DNA of 64,000 bases from Maribacter hydrothermalis (GTDB taxonomy: Bacteria; Bacteroidota; Bacteroidia; Flavobacteriales; Flavobacteriaceae). Shown one piece after another: positions 1 to 8,763 of the stretch. Location of the stretch: positions 3,472,001-3,536,000 of the forward strand of contig NZ_CP018760.1 in assembly GCF_001913155.1 (NCBI RefSeq), read 5' to 3'. Numbering within the stretch: position 1 is the stretch's first letter; every line of letters begins with the position of its first letter. The notes under the pieces were generated by a model that worked only from the letters and a program-made list of their open reading frames with translations, made no database searches and was not told the origin of the DNA. The position numbers were made by a program, and so were the translations under genes.

Positions 1-1766
1 CCCACAAGATTAAAACTACTATTTCTGAAAGCGACCAACTAATACAAGCCAGAAAGGAAGCTTTAAAAAACCACAAAAATAATTCAGATTCTGGTTTCGA
101 ATGGCTTACACAACATAGTCGGGATTTTTTAAATTCGGGTTATTTGACAGAAGGAGTAACACCGGAACAACGTATTCGCGAAATTGCGGACAGAGCTGAA
201 AGTATACTAAAGATTGATGGTTTTTCAGATAAATTCTATGGCTATATGTCAGATGGTTTTTATTCTTTAGCTTCACCGGTTTGGTCTAATTTCGGAAAAG
301 AAAGAGGATTGCCAATTAGTTGTTTTGGCTCACATATAGATGATGATATGGGAAATATTTTATATACCCAGTCAGAAGTTGGTATGATGTCTAAAATGGG
401 AGGGGGAACATCTGGATATTTTGGAAAAATTAGACATAGAGGTGCAGAAGTAAAAAATAATGGTCAAGCTTCTGGAGCGGTACATATTATGCAGCTTTTT
501 GAGTCTATGGTGGATGTTGTGAGTCAAGGTTCTGTTCGTCGTGGCCGTTTTTCTCCTTATTTACCAGTAGAACATCCAGATATATCTGAGTTTTTAGAAA
601 TTGGCACGGAAGGTAATTCTATTCAGGAATTAACACACGGTGTAACCGTAACCAATGAATGGATGCAAGCAATGGTTGATGGTGATGTTGATAAACGAGC
701 TATTTGGGCTAAAGTTTTACAGCGTCGTGGTGAAATGGGCTATCCGTATATATTTTTTAAAGATAACGCTAATAATGGTGCTGCCGATGTTTATAAAGAC
801 AAGCAGCATACAATTTTCGCAAGTAATCTTTGTACCGAGATTATGCTACCATCAAATGATAATTGGTCTTTTGTTTGTGTACTTTCCTCAATAAATGTTA
901 TGCATTTTAATAAATGGAAAAATACAGATGCGGTTGAAACTATGGTCTACTTTTTGGATGCCGTAATTACGGAGTTTCTTGAAAAACTTGAAGTATATCG
1001 CGATTCGGATAAACGAGAGGACAGGCAAACATTTTTGTTCATGGAACGTGCCTATAATTTTGCAAAGGATAACCGAGCTTTAGGTCTAGGAGTTTTAGGA
1101 TGGCATTCACTTTTACAATCAGAAATGCTTCCGTTCAATAGTCAAAAAGCATATGACTTGAACAATGAAATATTTAGAACGATTAAAACAAAATCTTATA
1201 AAGCTTCTGAAGAATTGGCCTCTAAATTTGGTGAGCCAGAAATACTGAAAGGTTACGGTCGCCGTAACACGACATTGAACGCTGTAGCACCAACAACGTC
1301 ATCTGCCTTTATTCTAGGGCAAGTATCACAAGGTATTGAGCCTATTTGGTCAAATATATATGTTAAGGATATAGCAAAGGTAAAGACTACCATTAAAAAT
1401 CCATTTCTGGTAGATTTATTAGAGGAAAAAGGCCAAAACGTTACTGAAGTATGGCGAAGTATTCGCGAGCGAGATGGTTCTGTACAACATTTAGACTTCT
1501 TGTCTGATTTAGAAAAAGATGTATTTAAAACCTATTCAGAGATAGACCAAATGGATATAATTTATCAGGCGGCTAATAGACAAAATCATATTGACCAAGG
1601 TCAATCAGTTAATATTATTGTTCATCCAGAAATGCCTGTGAAAGAAATAAATAAGATTCATGTAACCGCTTGGAAACTTGGTTTAAAATCACTCTATTAC
1701 CAGCATAGTATGAATGCCGCACAAAAATTTAAGCAGAAAAAAGACTGCGCAAGTTGTGAAGCTTAA
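1..1766 (+). CDS. nrdA: Ribonucleoside-diphosphate reductase, alpha (large) subunit, 5' truncated by window edge
   Basis: Class I ribonucleotide reductase catalytic subunit, which reduces NDPs to dNDPs together with the NrdB radical subunit. The frame is open from base 3 with no stop, so the gene begins upstream of the window; a TTG at 144 is internal. Conserved features are visible: PISCFGSH with the first active-site cysteine, SNLCTEI with the thiyl-radical cysteine, SFVCVLS with its redox partner, SLYYQHS with the tyrosine pair of the radical transfer path, and a C-terminal CASC pair that would be re-reduced by thioredoxin or glutaredoxin. The ATP-cone domain of longer NrdA proteins would lie outside the window, if it is present at all. 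nrdB is expected upstream but cannot be seen. The gene is followed by a strong hairpin terminator shared with the convergent mnmE gene. Confidence 0.95.
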   Translation, partial: HKIKTTISESDQLIQARKEALKNHKNNSDSGFEWLTQHSRDFLNSGYLTEGVTPEQRIREIADRAESILKIDGFSDKFYGYMSDGFYSLASPVWSNFGKERGLPISCFGSHIDDDMGNILYTQSEVGMMSKMGGGTSGYFGKIRHRGAEVKNNGQASGAVHIMQLFESMVDVVSQGSVRRGRFSPYLPVEHPDISEFLEIGTEGNSIQELTHGVTVTNEWMQAMVDGDVDKRAIWAKVLQRRGEMGYPYIFFKDNANNGAADVYKDKQHTIFASNLCTEIMLPSNDNWSFVCVLSSINVMHFNKWKNTDAVETMVYFLDAVITEFLEKLEVYRDSDKREDRQTFLFMERAYNFAKDNRALGLGVLGWHSLLQSEMLPFNSQKAYDLNNEIFRTIKTKSYKASEELASKFGEPEILKGYGRRNTTLNAVAPTTSSAFILGQVSQGIEPIWSNIYVKDIAKVKTTIKNPFLVDLLEEKGQNVTEVWRSIRERDGSVQHLDFLSDLEKDVFKTYSEIDQMDIIYQAANRQNHIDQGQSVNIIVHPEMPVKEINKIHVTAWKLGLKSLYYQHSMNAAQKFKQKKDCASCEA

Positions 1767-1800
1767 ATTACTAAAGGAGATATTTACAGTTCAATTTATA

Positions 1801-1839
1801 AAAGTAAAAAGTCGGCTATAAATGCCGACTTTTTACTTT
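1801..1839. terminator. Bidirectional intrinsic terminator between nrdA and mnmE
   Basis: A perfect 16-bp inverted repeat (1801-1816 with 1824-1839) has a 7-base loop and a GTCGGC/GCCGAC core flanked by A and T runs. It lies between two convergent genes, so it can end transcription from both sides. Confidence 0.85.
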
Positions 1840-1959
1840 ATAACAATTTAATCTTCAATTTATGGAGGAATAGTAAAATAAATATGAGTTTTACCTCTTG
1901 AAATAAGCTAACAATTTTTTCAATCTTTTTTACTATTTAATAGATGTAGTTTGGTGAGG

Positions 1960-3357
1960 TTATTTGCCGATACAGAAATTAGCAAAAATATTCCCAAGTA
2001 ATTCATCATTAGTTACTTGTCCTGTAATTTCACCAAGGTGATATAGAGCTTCACGAACGTCAATAGCCATAAGATCGCTAGAGAGGTCTGCTTTCATTCC
2101 AAATTGCACTTTTTCTATTTCTTCTAATGCTTTTAGTAGTGAATTGTAATGACGGGTATTGGTTACAATAGTTTCATTATTGCGTAGTGCACCTGTATTA
2201 ACAAATTCTAATAAACTATTCTGTAATTCTTCTACACCTTCTCCGGTTTTTGCAGATAGATATTTAACGTTATCTAAATAGGTGCCGATTATATTTTTAT
2301 CATCCTCAGAAAGGGTATCTGCTTTATTTACCAATAGGACTAATGGTTTTAGCGGATTCTGATTCTTTATCTTTTCAAAATCAATAACGATATTTTTCAG
2401 TTTTTTATCGTCGGATAATAGCTTAGAGCCATCAACTAAAAGCAAAACTACTTGTGATTGTTCTATTTTTTCAAACGTTCGTTTAATTCCCATGCCCTCT
2501 ACAACATCTTGGGTCTCACGAATACCTGCAGTGTCTATGAACCTGAAACCTATGCCTCCAATAGAAATTTCATCTTCTATGGTATCACGGGTTGTTCCTG
2601 CGATATCGGATACCAATGCCCGTTCTTCATTTAAAAACGCATTTAAAAGGGTAGATTTACCTACGTTGGGCTCACCGACAATAGCTACAGGAATTCCGTT
2701 TTTAATCACATTTCCAACTGCAAAAGAATCTATCAAGCCTTGTAGTACCTTTTGAATTCGAGTAAGCAGTTCTTTAAATTCAGTACGGTCTGCAAACTCT
2801 ACATCTTCTTCAGAAAAATCAAGTTCTAATTCTATTAGGGAAGCAAAATTTAAAAGCTCTGTTCTTAACTGCTTTATTTCATTACTGAATCCGCCACGCA
2901 TTTGTTGCACTGCAATTTGATGACTAGCGGCATTATCGCTAGAAATTAAATCGGCAACCGCTTCAGCCTGACTCAAATCCATCTTACCATTTAAGAAGGC
3001 TCTTAATGTAAATTCTCCAGCATCTGCAGTTCTACAGCCATTTCTAAGGAATAGTTGTATAATTTGTTGTTGTATGTATGGAGAACCATGACAGGATATT
3101 TCAATTACGTTTTCTCCTGTATAGGAATGTGGGTTCTTAAAAATGGAAATAAGTGCCTGATCCAGCAGATTTTCACCGTCTTTTATATATCCTAAATGTA
3201 TAGTGTGACTTTTTTGGTTTTCAAGAATTTTACCTGATACTGATTCAAAATGTTTAGTGGCAATGGTAATTGCATCGGGACCTGAAAGTCTAATAACTGC
3301 AATTGCACCTGCACCTGCAGGAGTTGCTAAGGCTATTATAGTATCTGTTTGAATCAT
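1960..3357 (-). CDS. mnmE: tRNA uridine-5-carboxymethylaminomethyl(34) synthesis GTPase MnmE
   Basis: MnmE works with MnmG to install the (carboxymethyl)aminomethyl group at C5 of wobble U34 in tRNAs, using a tetrahydrofolate one-carbon unit. The 465-residue length is usual for the family. The N-terminal TrmE domain covers about residues 1-120. A helical domain surrounds the inserted Ras-like G domain, which has G1 GEPNVGKS at 228-235, DIAGTTRDT with the G2 threonines, G3 DTAG at 275-278 and G4 NKAD at 344-347. The protein ends in FCIGK with the conserved C-terminal cysteine at residue 462. It is a single gene convergent with nrdA. The start at 3357 gives the usual short N-terminus before the DTI-ALAT-AGAGAI motif. 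Confidence 0.97.
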   Translation of the reverse strand: MIQTDTIIALATPAGAGAIAVIRLSGPDAITIATKHFESVSGKILENQKSHTIHLGYIKDGENLLDQALISIFKNPHSYTGENVIEISCHGSPYIQQQIIQLFLRNGCRTADAGEFTLRAFLNGKMDLSQAEAVADLISSDNAASHQIAVQQMRGGFSNEIKQLRTELLNFASLIELELDFSEEDVEFADRTEFKELLTRIQKVLQGLIDSFAVGNVIKNGIPVAIVGEPNVGKSTLLNAFLNEERALVSDIAGTTRDTIEDEISIGGIGFRFIDTAGIRETQDVVEGMGIKRTFEKIEQSQVVLLLVDGSKLLSDDKKLKNIVIDFEKIKNQNPLKPLVLLVNKADTLSEDDKNIIGTYLDNVKYLSAKTGEGVEELQNSLLEFVNTGALRNNETIVTNTRHYNSLLKALEEIEKVQFGMKADLSSDLMAIDVREALYHLGEITGQVTNDELLGNIFANFCIGK

Positions 3358-3436
3358 TTTGCAAAAATAATCAATTATTAACTGTTGTAGTTTTCTTAAT
3401 TTATTGCAATTTTATTTTAAGTGTTTATTTATATAG

Positions 3437-3444
3437 TAATTTTG
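3437..3444 (+). promoter_or_regulatory. Bacteroidetes -7 promoter box (TAATTTTG) for the 3470 gene
   Basis: TAATTTTG matches the Bacteroidetes sigma-ABfr -7 consensus TAnnTTTG and lies 33 bases before the ATG at 3470. No convincing -33 TTTG was found at the usual distance. Confidence 0.5.
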
Positions 3445-3469
3445 TGCTTTATAAAATTTATAATTTAAA

Positions 3470-3877
3470 ATGAAAAAAGTAATTGTATTGTTTGTTTGTA
3501 TGCTTGTATCTGCTGTGGGAGTTTCACAAAGTAATCTTCCAGCGTCTTCTGAAGATATCTCAATTGAACAGCAAAAGGAGTTTGATGAAGTAAAAAAGAA
3601 GGTTGATAAGAAGGAGGCTAAGGCTAAAAAAGAGAAGAAGGAAGCTGCTGAGAAGAAAAAGGAAGAGAAGTTAAAAAAGCAGATTAAGTCAAAAGAGAAG
3701 TCTATTTCTAGTGAAGAAAAACAAATAGAGAAATTAAGAAGTCAGTTAGAAAAAGGCAAGATAAAAGGTACTCTTTCTCCAGTAGATATTCAGAAAAAGG
3801 AGGATAAAATTGCTAAGTGCCAAATGAAGATTATGAAGCAACAAGAAAAGCTCAAGAAATTGAATAGAAAACTTTAA
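3470..3877 (+). CDS. Small exported Lys/Glu-rich coiled-coil protein, unknown function
   Basis: No family was recognised. The 135-residue protein begins with a clear signal peptide (MKKVIVLFVCMLVSAVGVSQ, cleavage probably near SQ/SN), so it should enter the periplasm or become surface-exposed. The mature part is almost entirely lysine and glutamate in heptad-like runs from about residue 35 to the end, which predicts a long charged helix or coiled coil. Two cysteines lie in or near the signal peptide and one in the mature part. It sits alone behind a TAnnTTTG box and 71 bases before a small DUF4870 membrane gene. Lysine-rich composition can arise by drift, so sequence similarity between such proteins would be weak evidence of function. 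Confidence 0.75.
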   Translation: MKKVIVLFVCMLVSAVGVSQSNLPASSEDISIEQQKEFDEVKKKVDKKEAKAKKEKKEAAEKKKEEKLKKQIKSKEKSISSEEKQIEKLRSQLEKGKIKGTLSPVDIQKKEDKIAKCQMKIMKQQEKLKKLNRKL

Positions 3878-3948
3878 CTATCCTTTATTGTAACATTTAC
3901 GGCGTTTGTGCGTCTTATTTATAGTATTCATCATTAAATCAATCAAAA

Positions 3949-4317
3949 ATGGAACTAGTAAATAATAACGCAGTAGTTGTCCGTGAAGATCGCAATCTTT
4001 TGGTTATAACACATTTGTCTCAATATTTAGATTTTATAACCGGATTTGGTGGACTCGTAGTACCGTTGGTAATTTGGTTAACAACCAAAGATTCTGTTGT
4101 AGGTATGAATGAGCATGGTAAATCCGTGATCAACTTTCAATTAACCTTAATTTTATATTTGATAATAGGTATACCTGGTATATTGCTATTTGGATTCGGA
4201 ATCTTATTATTGATTTTCGCAGGAATCTTATCGATAGTTATGCCAGCTGTAAATGCTATAAAGGCTAGCAACGGAGAATCTCCTAGTTATTTTGGAGCCA
4301 TTCGGTTTATCTCATAA
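3949..4317 (+). CDS. DUF4870 (Tic20-like) small integral membrane protein
   Basis: The 122-residue protein has the pattern of the DUF4870 family: a soluble N-terminus, then THLSQYLDFITGFGGLVVPLVIWL, a polar stretch with H-x-K-x-V-x-NFQ before the second helix, and two more hydrophobic segments ending at about residue 105. Three to four membrane helices are therefore expected in the inner membrane. The biochemical role of the family is not established. It follows the coiled-coil gene and shares a terminator with dnaN, which converges on it. Confidence 0.85.
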   Translation: MELVNNNAVVVREDRNLLVITHLSQYLDFITGFGGLVVPLVIWLTTKDSVVGMNEHGKSVINFQLTLILYLIIGIPGILLFGFGILLLIFAGILSIVMPAVNAIKASNGESPSYFGAIRFIS

Positions 4318-4335
4318 ATATAGTAATGAACAAAA

Positions 4336-4370
4336 AAAAAGGGTCAGTTTAATAACAACTGACCCTTTTT
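4336..4370. terminator. Bidirectional terminator between the DUF4870 gene and dnaN
   Basis: A 14-bp perfect stem (4336-4349 with 4357-4370, core GGGTCAGTT/AACTGACCC) has a 7-base loop. The A and T runs on its two sides suit termination in both directions. Confidence 0.85.
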
Positions 4371-4389
4371 AATTTATAGATTTTTAGTT

Positions 4390-5508
4390 TTAGCTGTTAA
4401 GCATAACAGGCATTACCAACATAGTAACGTATTCACCTTCATCTAAACCGTCTGTAGGAGTAAGGATTCCTGCACGATTTGGTAAACTCATTTCTAAAGA
4501 AACGTCATCTGAACTTAAATTGTTTAACATTTCAGTTAAGAATCTAGAGTTGAAACCAATTTGCATATCATCTCCTTGGTAAGAACAGGTCAATCTTTCC
4601 TCTGCTTTGTTAGAGTAATCAATATCTTCTGCAGAAATATTCAATTCGGCACCAGCAATTTTTAAACGTATTTGGTGCGTTGTTTTATTAGAAAAAATAG
4701 AAACCCTTCTTACTGAACTTAAAAATTGATTTCTAGCTATGGTAAGTTTATTTGGATTCTCTTTTGGTATTACCGCTTCGTAATTTGGGTATTTGCCATC
4801 TATTAGTCTACAGATCAATTCTGTTTCTTCAAAGCTGAACTTTGCATTACTTTCGTTATACTCTATAAGCACATCAGACTCGCTACCTGCTAATATTCCT
4901 TTTAATAAAGTTAAAGGCTTTTTAGGCATAATGAACTCGGCTACTTGAGAAGCGGAAACATCTGTACGTTGATATTTTACCAATTTATGGGCATCTGTAG
5001 CAACAAAAGTTAAGTTTTCTGGTGAGAATTGAAAAAACACACCGCTCATTACTGGCCTTAAATCATCATTACCTGCTGCAAAAATTGTTTTATTTATTGC
5101 GGTAGCTAAAATATCTCCAAGTAAAGTGGTAGAGCTTGGGCTTGATAATTCTACTGCTTTAGGAAATTCTGCTCCATCAGCATATGCCAAAGCATACTTA
5201 CCGTGGTTAGAGCTAATTTCAACGGTATTGTTGTCCTCTACAATAAAAGTAAGGGGTTGTTCAGGAAAAGTTTTCAAGGTTTCTAATAGTAATCTTGCCG
5301 GCACTGCAATAATACCTTCATTATCAGAATCTACCTTAATTACCGAACTCATAGTTGTTTCTAAGTCAGATGCAGAAACAGTTAATTTATCTTTTTGCAA
5401 ATCGAACAGGAAATTATCCAGGATTGGCAATGTATTACTGTTATTAATGACACCTCCTAAAATTTGAAGCTGTTTAAGTAAATAGGTACTTGAAACTATA
5501 AATTTCAT
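4390..5508 (-). CDS. dnaN: DNA polymerase III subunit beta (sliding clamp)
   Basis: DnaN forms the ring-shaped dimer that tethers DNA polymerase III and other partners to DNA. The 372-residue protein has the three repeated clamp domains and starts MKFIVSSTYLLKQLQ, usual for the Bacteroidetes branch. Recognisable stretches are LPILDNFLFDL and SASDLETTM in domain I, FVATDAHKLV in domain II, and a C-terminal VTMLVMPVML that forms part of the partner-binding pocket, where family members usually end in M-P-M or M-P-V-x-L. It is a lone gene, not next to dnaA or recF in this window. Its upstream region carries several hairpin repeats (5535-5633). Confidence 0.97.
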   Translation of the reverse strand: MKFIVSSTYLLKQLQILGGVINNSNTLPILDNFLFDLQKDKLTVSASDLETTMSSVIKVDSDNEGIIAVPARLLLETLKTFPEQPLTFIVEDNNTVEISSNHGKYALAYADGAEFPKAVELSSPSSTTLLGDILATAINKTIFAAGNDDLRPVMSGVFFQFSPENLTFVATDAHKLVKYQRTDVSASQVAEFIMPKKPLTLLKGILAGSESDVLIEYNESNAKFSFEETELICRLIDGKYPNYEAVIPKENPNKLTIARNQFLSSVRRVSIFSNKTTHQIRLKIAGAELNISAEDIDYSNKAEERLTCSYQGDDMQIGFNSRFLTEMLNNLSSDDVSLEMSLPNRAGILTPTDGLDEGEYVTMLVMPVMLNS

Positions 5509-5534
5509 TCTTTAAATTTTATTGATATTATTTA

Positions 5535-5573
5535 CTCGATAATCGAGATTTAAATGCTCCGACGCTTGTGTCG
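5535..5573. repeat. Two short palindromes upstream of dnaN (CTCGATAATCGAG and a CTTG-loop hairpin)
   Basis: CTCGAT-A-ATCGAG occupies 5535-5547. A CGACG-CTTG-TGTCG hairpin occupies 5560-5573. The second has the same CTTG loop as the hairpin at 5602-5622 and those near 45544-45605. The 373-base gap from 5509 to 5881 contains no credible gene; beyond these hairpins it is featureless AT-rich sequence. Confidence 0.6.
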
Positions 5574-5597
5574 AAATATTAATTATGTTTTCAATTC

Positions 5598-5633
5598 AAT
5601 GCCTCGCGGGCTTGTCCCGAGGTTATTTACTAT
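5598..5633. repeat. 36-bp dispersed repeat with CTTG-loop hairpin, copy 1
   Basis: The sequence at 5602-5622 folds as CCTCG, bulged C, GGG, loop CTTG, then TCC and CGAGG. The block 5598-5633 matches 45581-45616 at 32 of 36 positions by direct comparison. The inner G-T pair here is G-C in the second copy, so pairing is kept. It lies in the leader region of dnaN. Confidence 0.7.
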
Positions 5634-5881
5634 TCTAAATAAGAATAATATGTTAAACTACTTACTATTACTAGTTTTAGATAACAACAAAGATATTTTA
5701 ATTGACCTTTTTAAGGAAACAAACTTATTAACAGTTTATATAACCTAATGCTCATGTAGAGCGCTATGTATTACTAGTTAAACCTTGTGAATATAACAAT
5801 TGGGAAATAGTTATTAACTTTTAAGAGATTTGATTGTCGTTTAAAATTAGGGTTTTAAATTAATATTAAATCATTTTTGAT

Positions 5882-6712
5882 TTATTCAAAATCAACCATA
5901 ATCGTATCTCTATAGTCAAGTCCTAGTAGGGTAGAAGCTCCGCCCACAGTGGTTAAATTACTTTTATAAATGGCTAATTCTATATAGTCCGAAGAATTGA
6001 AAATAGCTAGTAAATCGCCAGCGCTTTTTCGCTGTCCTTTTTCTAAACTATAGTCGATAAAATCATTGTACGCATTATGTATTTTGTCAATTTTATGGTT
6101 TCTTGCTAAAAGCTTAAAATCCCTGCCATTTCTATAGGCGTCAAAAAGATTTTTGCGAATATTTGTGATGACATTGCCATAGTTGTCAATATAAATAACA
6201 CTACCTATTATTTTCTTGCCATCTTCGACAATTCTAGGGGCAAACTCCCTTAAATCATTAAGGCCAGAGAAAGGTTTGCCAACAATTTCTAAAGTTCCGC
6301 CACGAGCAATATGGCAAGCTACTTGTATAAATACGTTTAACACTGGAAAAGAATTTGCAATAGAATCCGGTAAATTTATTTCAACAACTTTTTCTGGAGT
6401 CATTTCAGAAGTTATAAGTCCAATGACACCTGTATTTGCACTAATAAAATAATGTCCGTTAACTAGCGCTACTACATGTTTGTTATCTGGTGTTTCTTCC
6501 GAATCTACGCCTACGATATGTATGGTGCCTTTTGGGAAACTTTTGTATGAATTTGATAAAACATATGCACATTCATGAATGTTAAACGGCATAATATCAT
6601 GGGAGATATCAACAATTTTAGCATCGGGTAATTCAGTATATATGGAACCTTTTAATACGGCTACAAAGTGATCTTTTAATCCGAAATCTGTTGTTAGGGT
6701 AATGATTGCCAT
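5882..6712 (-). CDS. SAM hydrolase (adenosine-forming), DUF62 / SAM hydroxide adenosyltransferase family
   Basis: Members of this family hydrolyse S-adenosylmethionine to adenosine and methionine; fluorinases and chlorinases are specialised relatives. The 276-residue protein starts MAIITLTTDFGLKDHFVAVLKG, containing the TDFG-x-x-DxxVxxxKG signature, followed by DISHDI-PFNI and HIVGVDSE. The C-terminal domain has the IDNYGNVITNI motif, which helps to hold the adenosine. It lacks the extra loop of about 23 residues typical of fluorinases, as far as can be judged by eye. It is a single gene with its own promoter, divergent from phoH. Its physiological role is uncertain. Confidence 0.9.
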   Translation of the reverse strand: MAIITLTTDFGLKDHFVAVLKGSIYTELPDAKIVDISHDIMPFNIHECAYVLSNSYKSFPKGTIHIVGVDSEETPDNKHVVALVNGHYFISANTGVIGLITSEMTPEKVVEINLPDSIANSFPVLNVFIQVACHIARGGTLEIVGKPFSGLNDLREFAPRIVEDGKKIIGSVIYIDNYGNVITNIRKNLFDAYRNGRDFKLLARNHKIDKIHNAYNDFIDYSLEKGQRKSAGDLLAIFNSSDYIELAIYKSNLTTVGGASTLLGLDYRDTIMVDFE

Positions 6713-6771
6713 ACAGCAATGTTGATATGTTTTTAGTTAGTCAAACTTAAAATTTGCTTAAATTTGATATA

Positions 6772-6779
6772 CAAAATTA
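6772..6779 (-). promoter_or_regulatory. -7 box (TAATTTTG) for the SAM hydrolase gene
   Basis: Read on the minus strand this is TAATTTTG, about 60 bases before the ATG at 6712, which would give a leader of roughly 55 bases. Confidence 0.5.
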
Positions 6780-6842
6780 AACAAAAAAATAGCGATTAGA
6801 AATTAATCTTCGCTAACTATAAATTATAATAAAACCGATTAT

Positions 6843-7796
6843 TTGAACGAGATAATTCTAGAACTTACCGAAATTAGCCCGAGAGAGTTTTTTGGGCAGC
6901 AAAATGAGCATATTGATTTATTGAAAAAATATTTTCCTAAGTTGAAAATAGTTGCCCGTGGTAATAAAATAAAAGCCTTTGGTGATGAAGAACTTTTAGA
7001 GGAATTCGAAAAACGTTTCGATTTATTGACCCAGCACTTTATAAAGTATAATAAATTAGATGAAAACAGTATTGAAAGGGTGCTGACAAGTTCTGAAGAT
7101 GATGAACTTAAATCTTCAAAAAACAGTGGAGAAACCTTAGTTCATGGGGTTAGTGGTCGTTTAATTAAAGCACAAACGGCTAATCAAAGAAGGTTGGTAG
7201 ACGCTTCTAAAACTAATGATATGGTTTTTGCTATTGGACCTGCGGGTACTGGTAAGACCTATACAGGTGTTGCACTTGCCGTAAAAGCTTTGAAAGAAAA
7301 ACAGGTAAAGAAAATTATTTTAACGAGACCAGCTGTTGAAGCTGGTGAAAATCTAGGTTTTTTACCCGGTGATTTAAAAGAAAAACTTGACCCCTATATG
7401 CAACCTTTATATGATGCACTTAGGGATATGATACCTGCAGAGAAATTGGTGCACTATATTGAAAATGGTACCATACAAATTGCACCTATGGCCTTTATGC
7501 GTGGTAGAACTTTAGATAACGCTTTTGTTATTTTAGATGAGGCGCAGAATACCACTCATGCACAAATGAAAATGTTTTTAACCAGAATGGGAAGAAACGC
7601 TAAATTTCTAATTACGGGAGATCCAGGACAAATAGATTTGCCTAGAAGAACAATTTCAGGATTAAAAGAGGCTTTGTTAATTTTACAGAATGTTGAAGGT
7701 ATAGAAGTCATTTACCTTGATGATAAAGATGTTATTCGTCACAAACTAGTAAAAAAGGTTATTGAAGCTTATAAAACTATTGAACACCACAATTAA
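6843..7796 (+). CDS. PhoH family ATPase (TTG start)
   Basis: PhoH-like proteins are P-loop ATPases linked to RNA metabolism, ribosome assembly and phosphate response in other bacteria. The 317 residues comprise an N-terminal KH-like region (1-100) and the ATPase core with Walker A GPAGTGKT at 132-139, LTRPAVEAGE-LGFLPGDL, MAFMRGRTL and Walker B FVILDEAQN near 228-236, followed by TGDPGQIDLP. The start is TTG: the first in-frame ATG lies inside the ATPase core (MVFAIG), so it would remove conserved sequence, and the L/MNEIILELTEISPREFFG N-terminus looks complete. Only 8 bases separate it from purC, so the two are probably cotranscribed. Confidence 0.93.
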   Translation: MNEIILELTEISPREFFGQQNEHIDLLKKYFPKLKIVARGNKIKAFGDEELLEEFEKRFDLLTQHFIKYNKLDENSIERVLTSSEDDELKSSKNSGETLVHGVSGRLIKAQTANQRRLVDASKTNDMVFAIGPAGTGKTYTGVALAVKALKEKQVKKIILTRPAVEAGENLGFLPGDLKEKLDPYMQPLYDALRDMIPAEKLVHYIENGTIQIAPMAFMRGRTLDNAFVILDEAQNTTHAQMKMFLTRMGRNAKFLITGDPGQIDLPRRTISGLKEALLILQNVEGIEVIYLDDKDVIRHKLVKKVIEAYKTIEHHN

Positions 7797-7804
7797 GAAT
7801 TTAA

Positions 7805-8761
7805 ATGTCAAAGAATACTATTTACGAAACTGAATTTAATTTTCCAGGTCAAAAGAATGTCTATAAGGGCAAAGTGAGATCTGTTTATACTTTAGAGAAC
7901 GATATGTTAGTTATGGTAGCTACAGATAGATTATCTGCTTTTGATGTGGTGATGCCTAAAGGAATCCCCTATAAAGGACAAATCCTAAATCAGATAGCAA
8001 CACAAATGATGGCTTCTACTGCCGATGTTGTACCTAATTGGTTAACTGCTACTCCTGATCCTAATGTGGCCGTGGGTGTGGCTTGCGAGCCTTTTAAAAT
8101 TGAAATGGTTATTCGGGGTTATTTATCTGGTCATGCAGCTAGGGAATATAAAAAAGGAAATAGAATGCTTTGTGGTGTTACTATGCCTGAGGCTATGAAG
8201 GAGAATGACAAATTTCCGAGTCCGATAATTACTCCTGCTACAAAAGCAGAAATGGGTGATCATGATGAAGATATTTCTAAAGCGGATATTCTAAGCAAAG
8301 GAATTGTTTCTGCAGAAGATTATGCACTATTAGAAAAATACACCTATGCTCTTTTTCAAAGAGGAACAGAAATAGCCGCGGATAGAGGATTGATCTTAGT
8401 GGATACTAAATATGAGTTCGGAAAAACTAAGGAAGGCAAAATTGTTTTGATCGATGAAATACATACACCAGATTCTTCAAGATATTTTTATTCTGATGGT
8501 TATCAAGAAAGACAAGATGCCAATGAACCTCAAAAACAACTTTCTAAAGAATTTGTGAGGCAGTGGTTAATTGCCAATGACTTTCAAGGTTTGGAGGGGC
8601 AAACTGTTCCGGAGATGACCGACGAATTTATTGAAACAGTTTCTGAGCGTTATATAGAATTATACGAACATATAACAGGTGAACCATTCCTAAAGGCTGA
8701 TACTACATATATTCACGACAGAATTAATAGAAACGTACTAAGTTATTTAGAGAGCCTTTAA
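7805..8761 (+). CDS. purC: Phosphoribosylaminoimidazole-succinocarboxamide synthase (SAICAR synthetase)
   Basis: PurC joins aspartate to CAIR in an ATP-dependent step of purine synthesis. The 318-residue length is that of the longer, yeast-like form. Visible motifs are YKGKVRSVY (nucleotide binding), [47 protein letters not shown] (CAIR and Mg site), LVDTKYEFG and [12 protein letters not shown]. It follows phoH closely and ends 2 bases before the convergent exonuclease gene, with no obvious terminator between them. Confidence 0.97.
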   Translation: MSKNTIYETEFNFPGQKNVYKGKVRSVYTLENDMLVMVATDRLSAFDVVMPKGIPYKGQILNQIATQMMASTADVVPNWLTATPDPNVAVGVACEPFKIEMVIRGYLSGHAAREYKKGNRMLCGVTMPEAMKENDKFPSPIITPATKAEMGDHDEDISKADILSKGIVSAEDYALLEKYTYALFQRGTEIAADRGLILVDTKYEFGKTKEGKIVLIDEIHTPDSSRYFYSDGYQERQDANEPQKQLSKEFVRQWLIANDFQGLEGQTVPEMTDEFIETVSERYIELYEHITGEPFLKADTTYIHDRINRNVLSYLESL

Positions 8762-8763
8762 CG

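Noticed and set aside
5554..5748. 64-codon plus-strand open frame upstream of dnaN
   Set aside because: It runs across the hairpin repeats at 5560-5622 and encodes no recognisable pattern; the repeats explain the frame.
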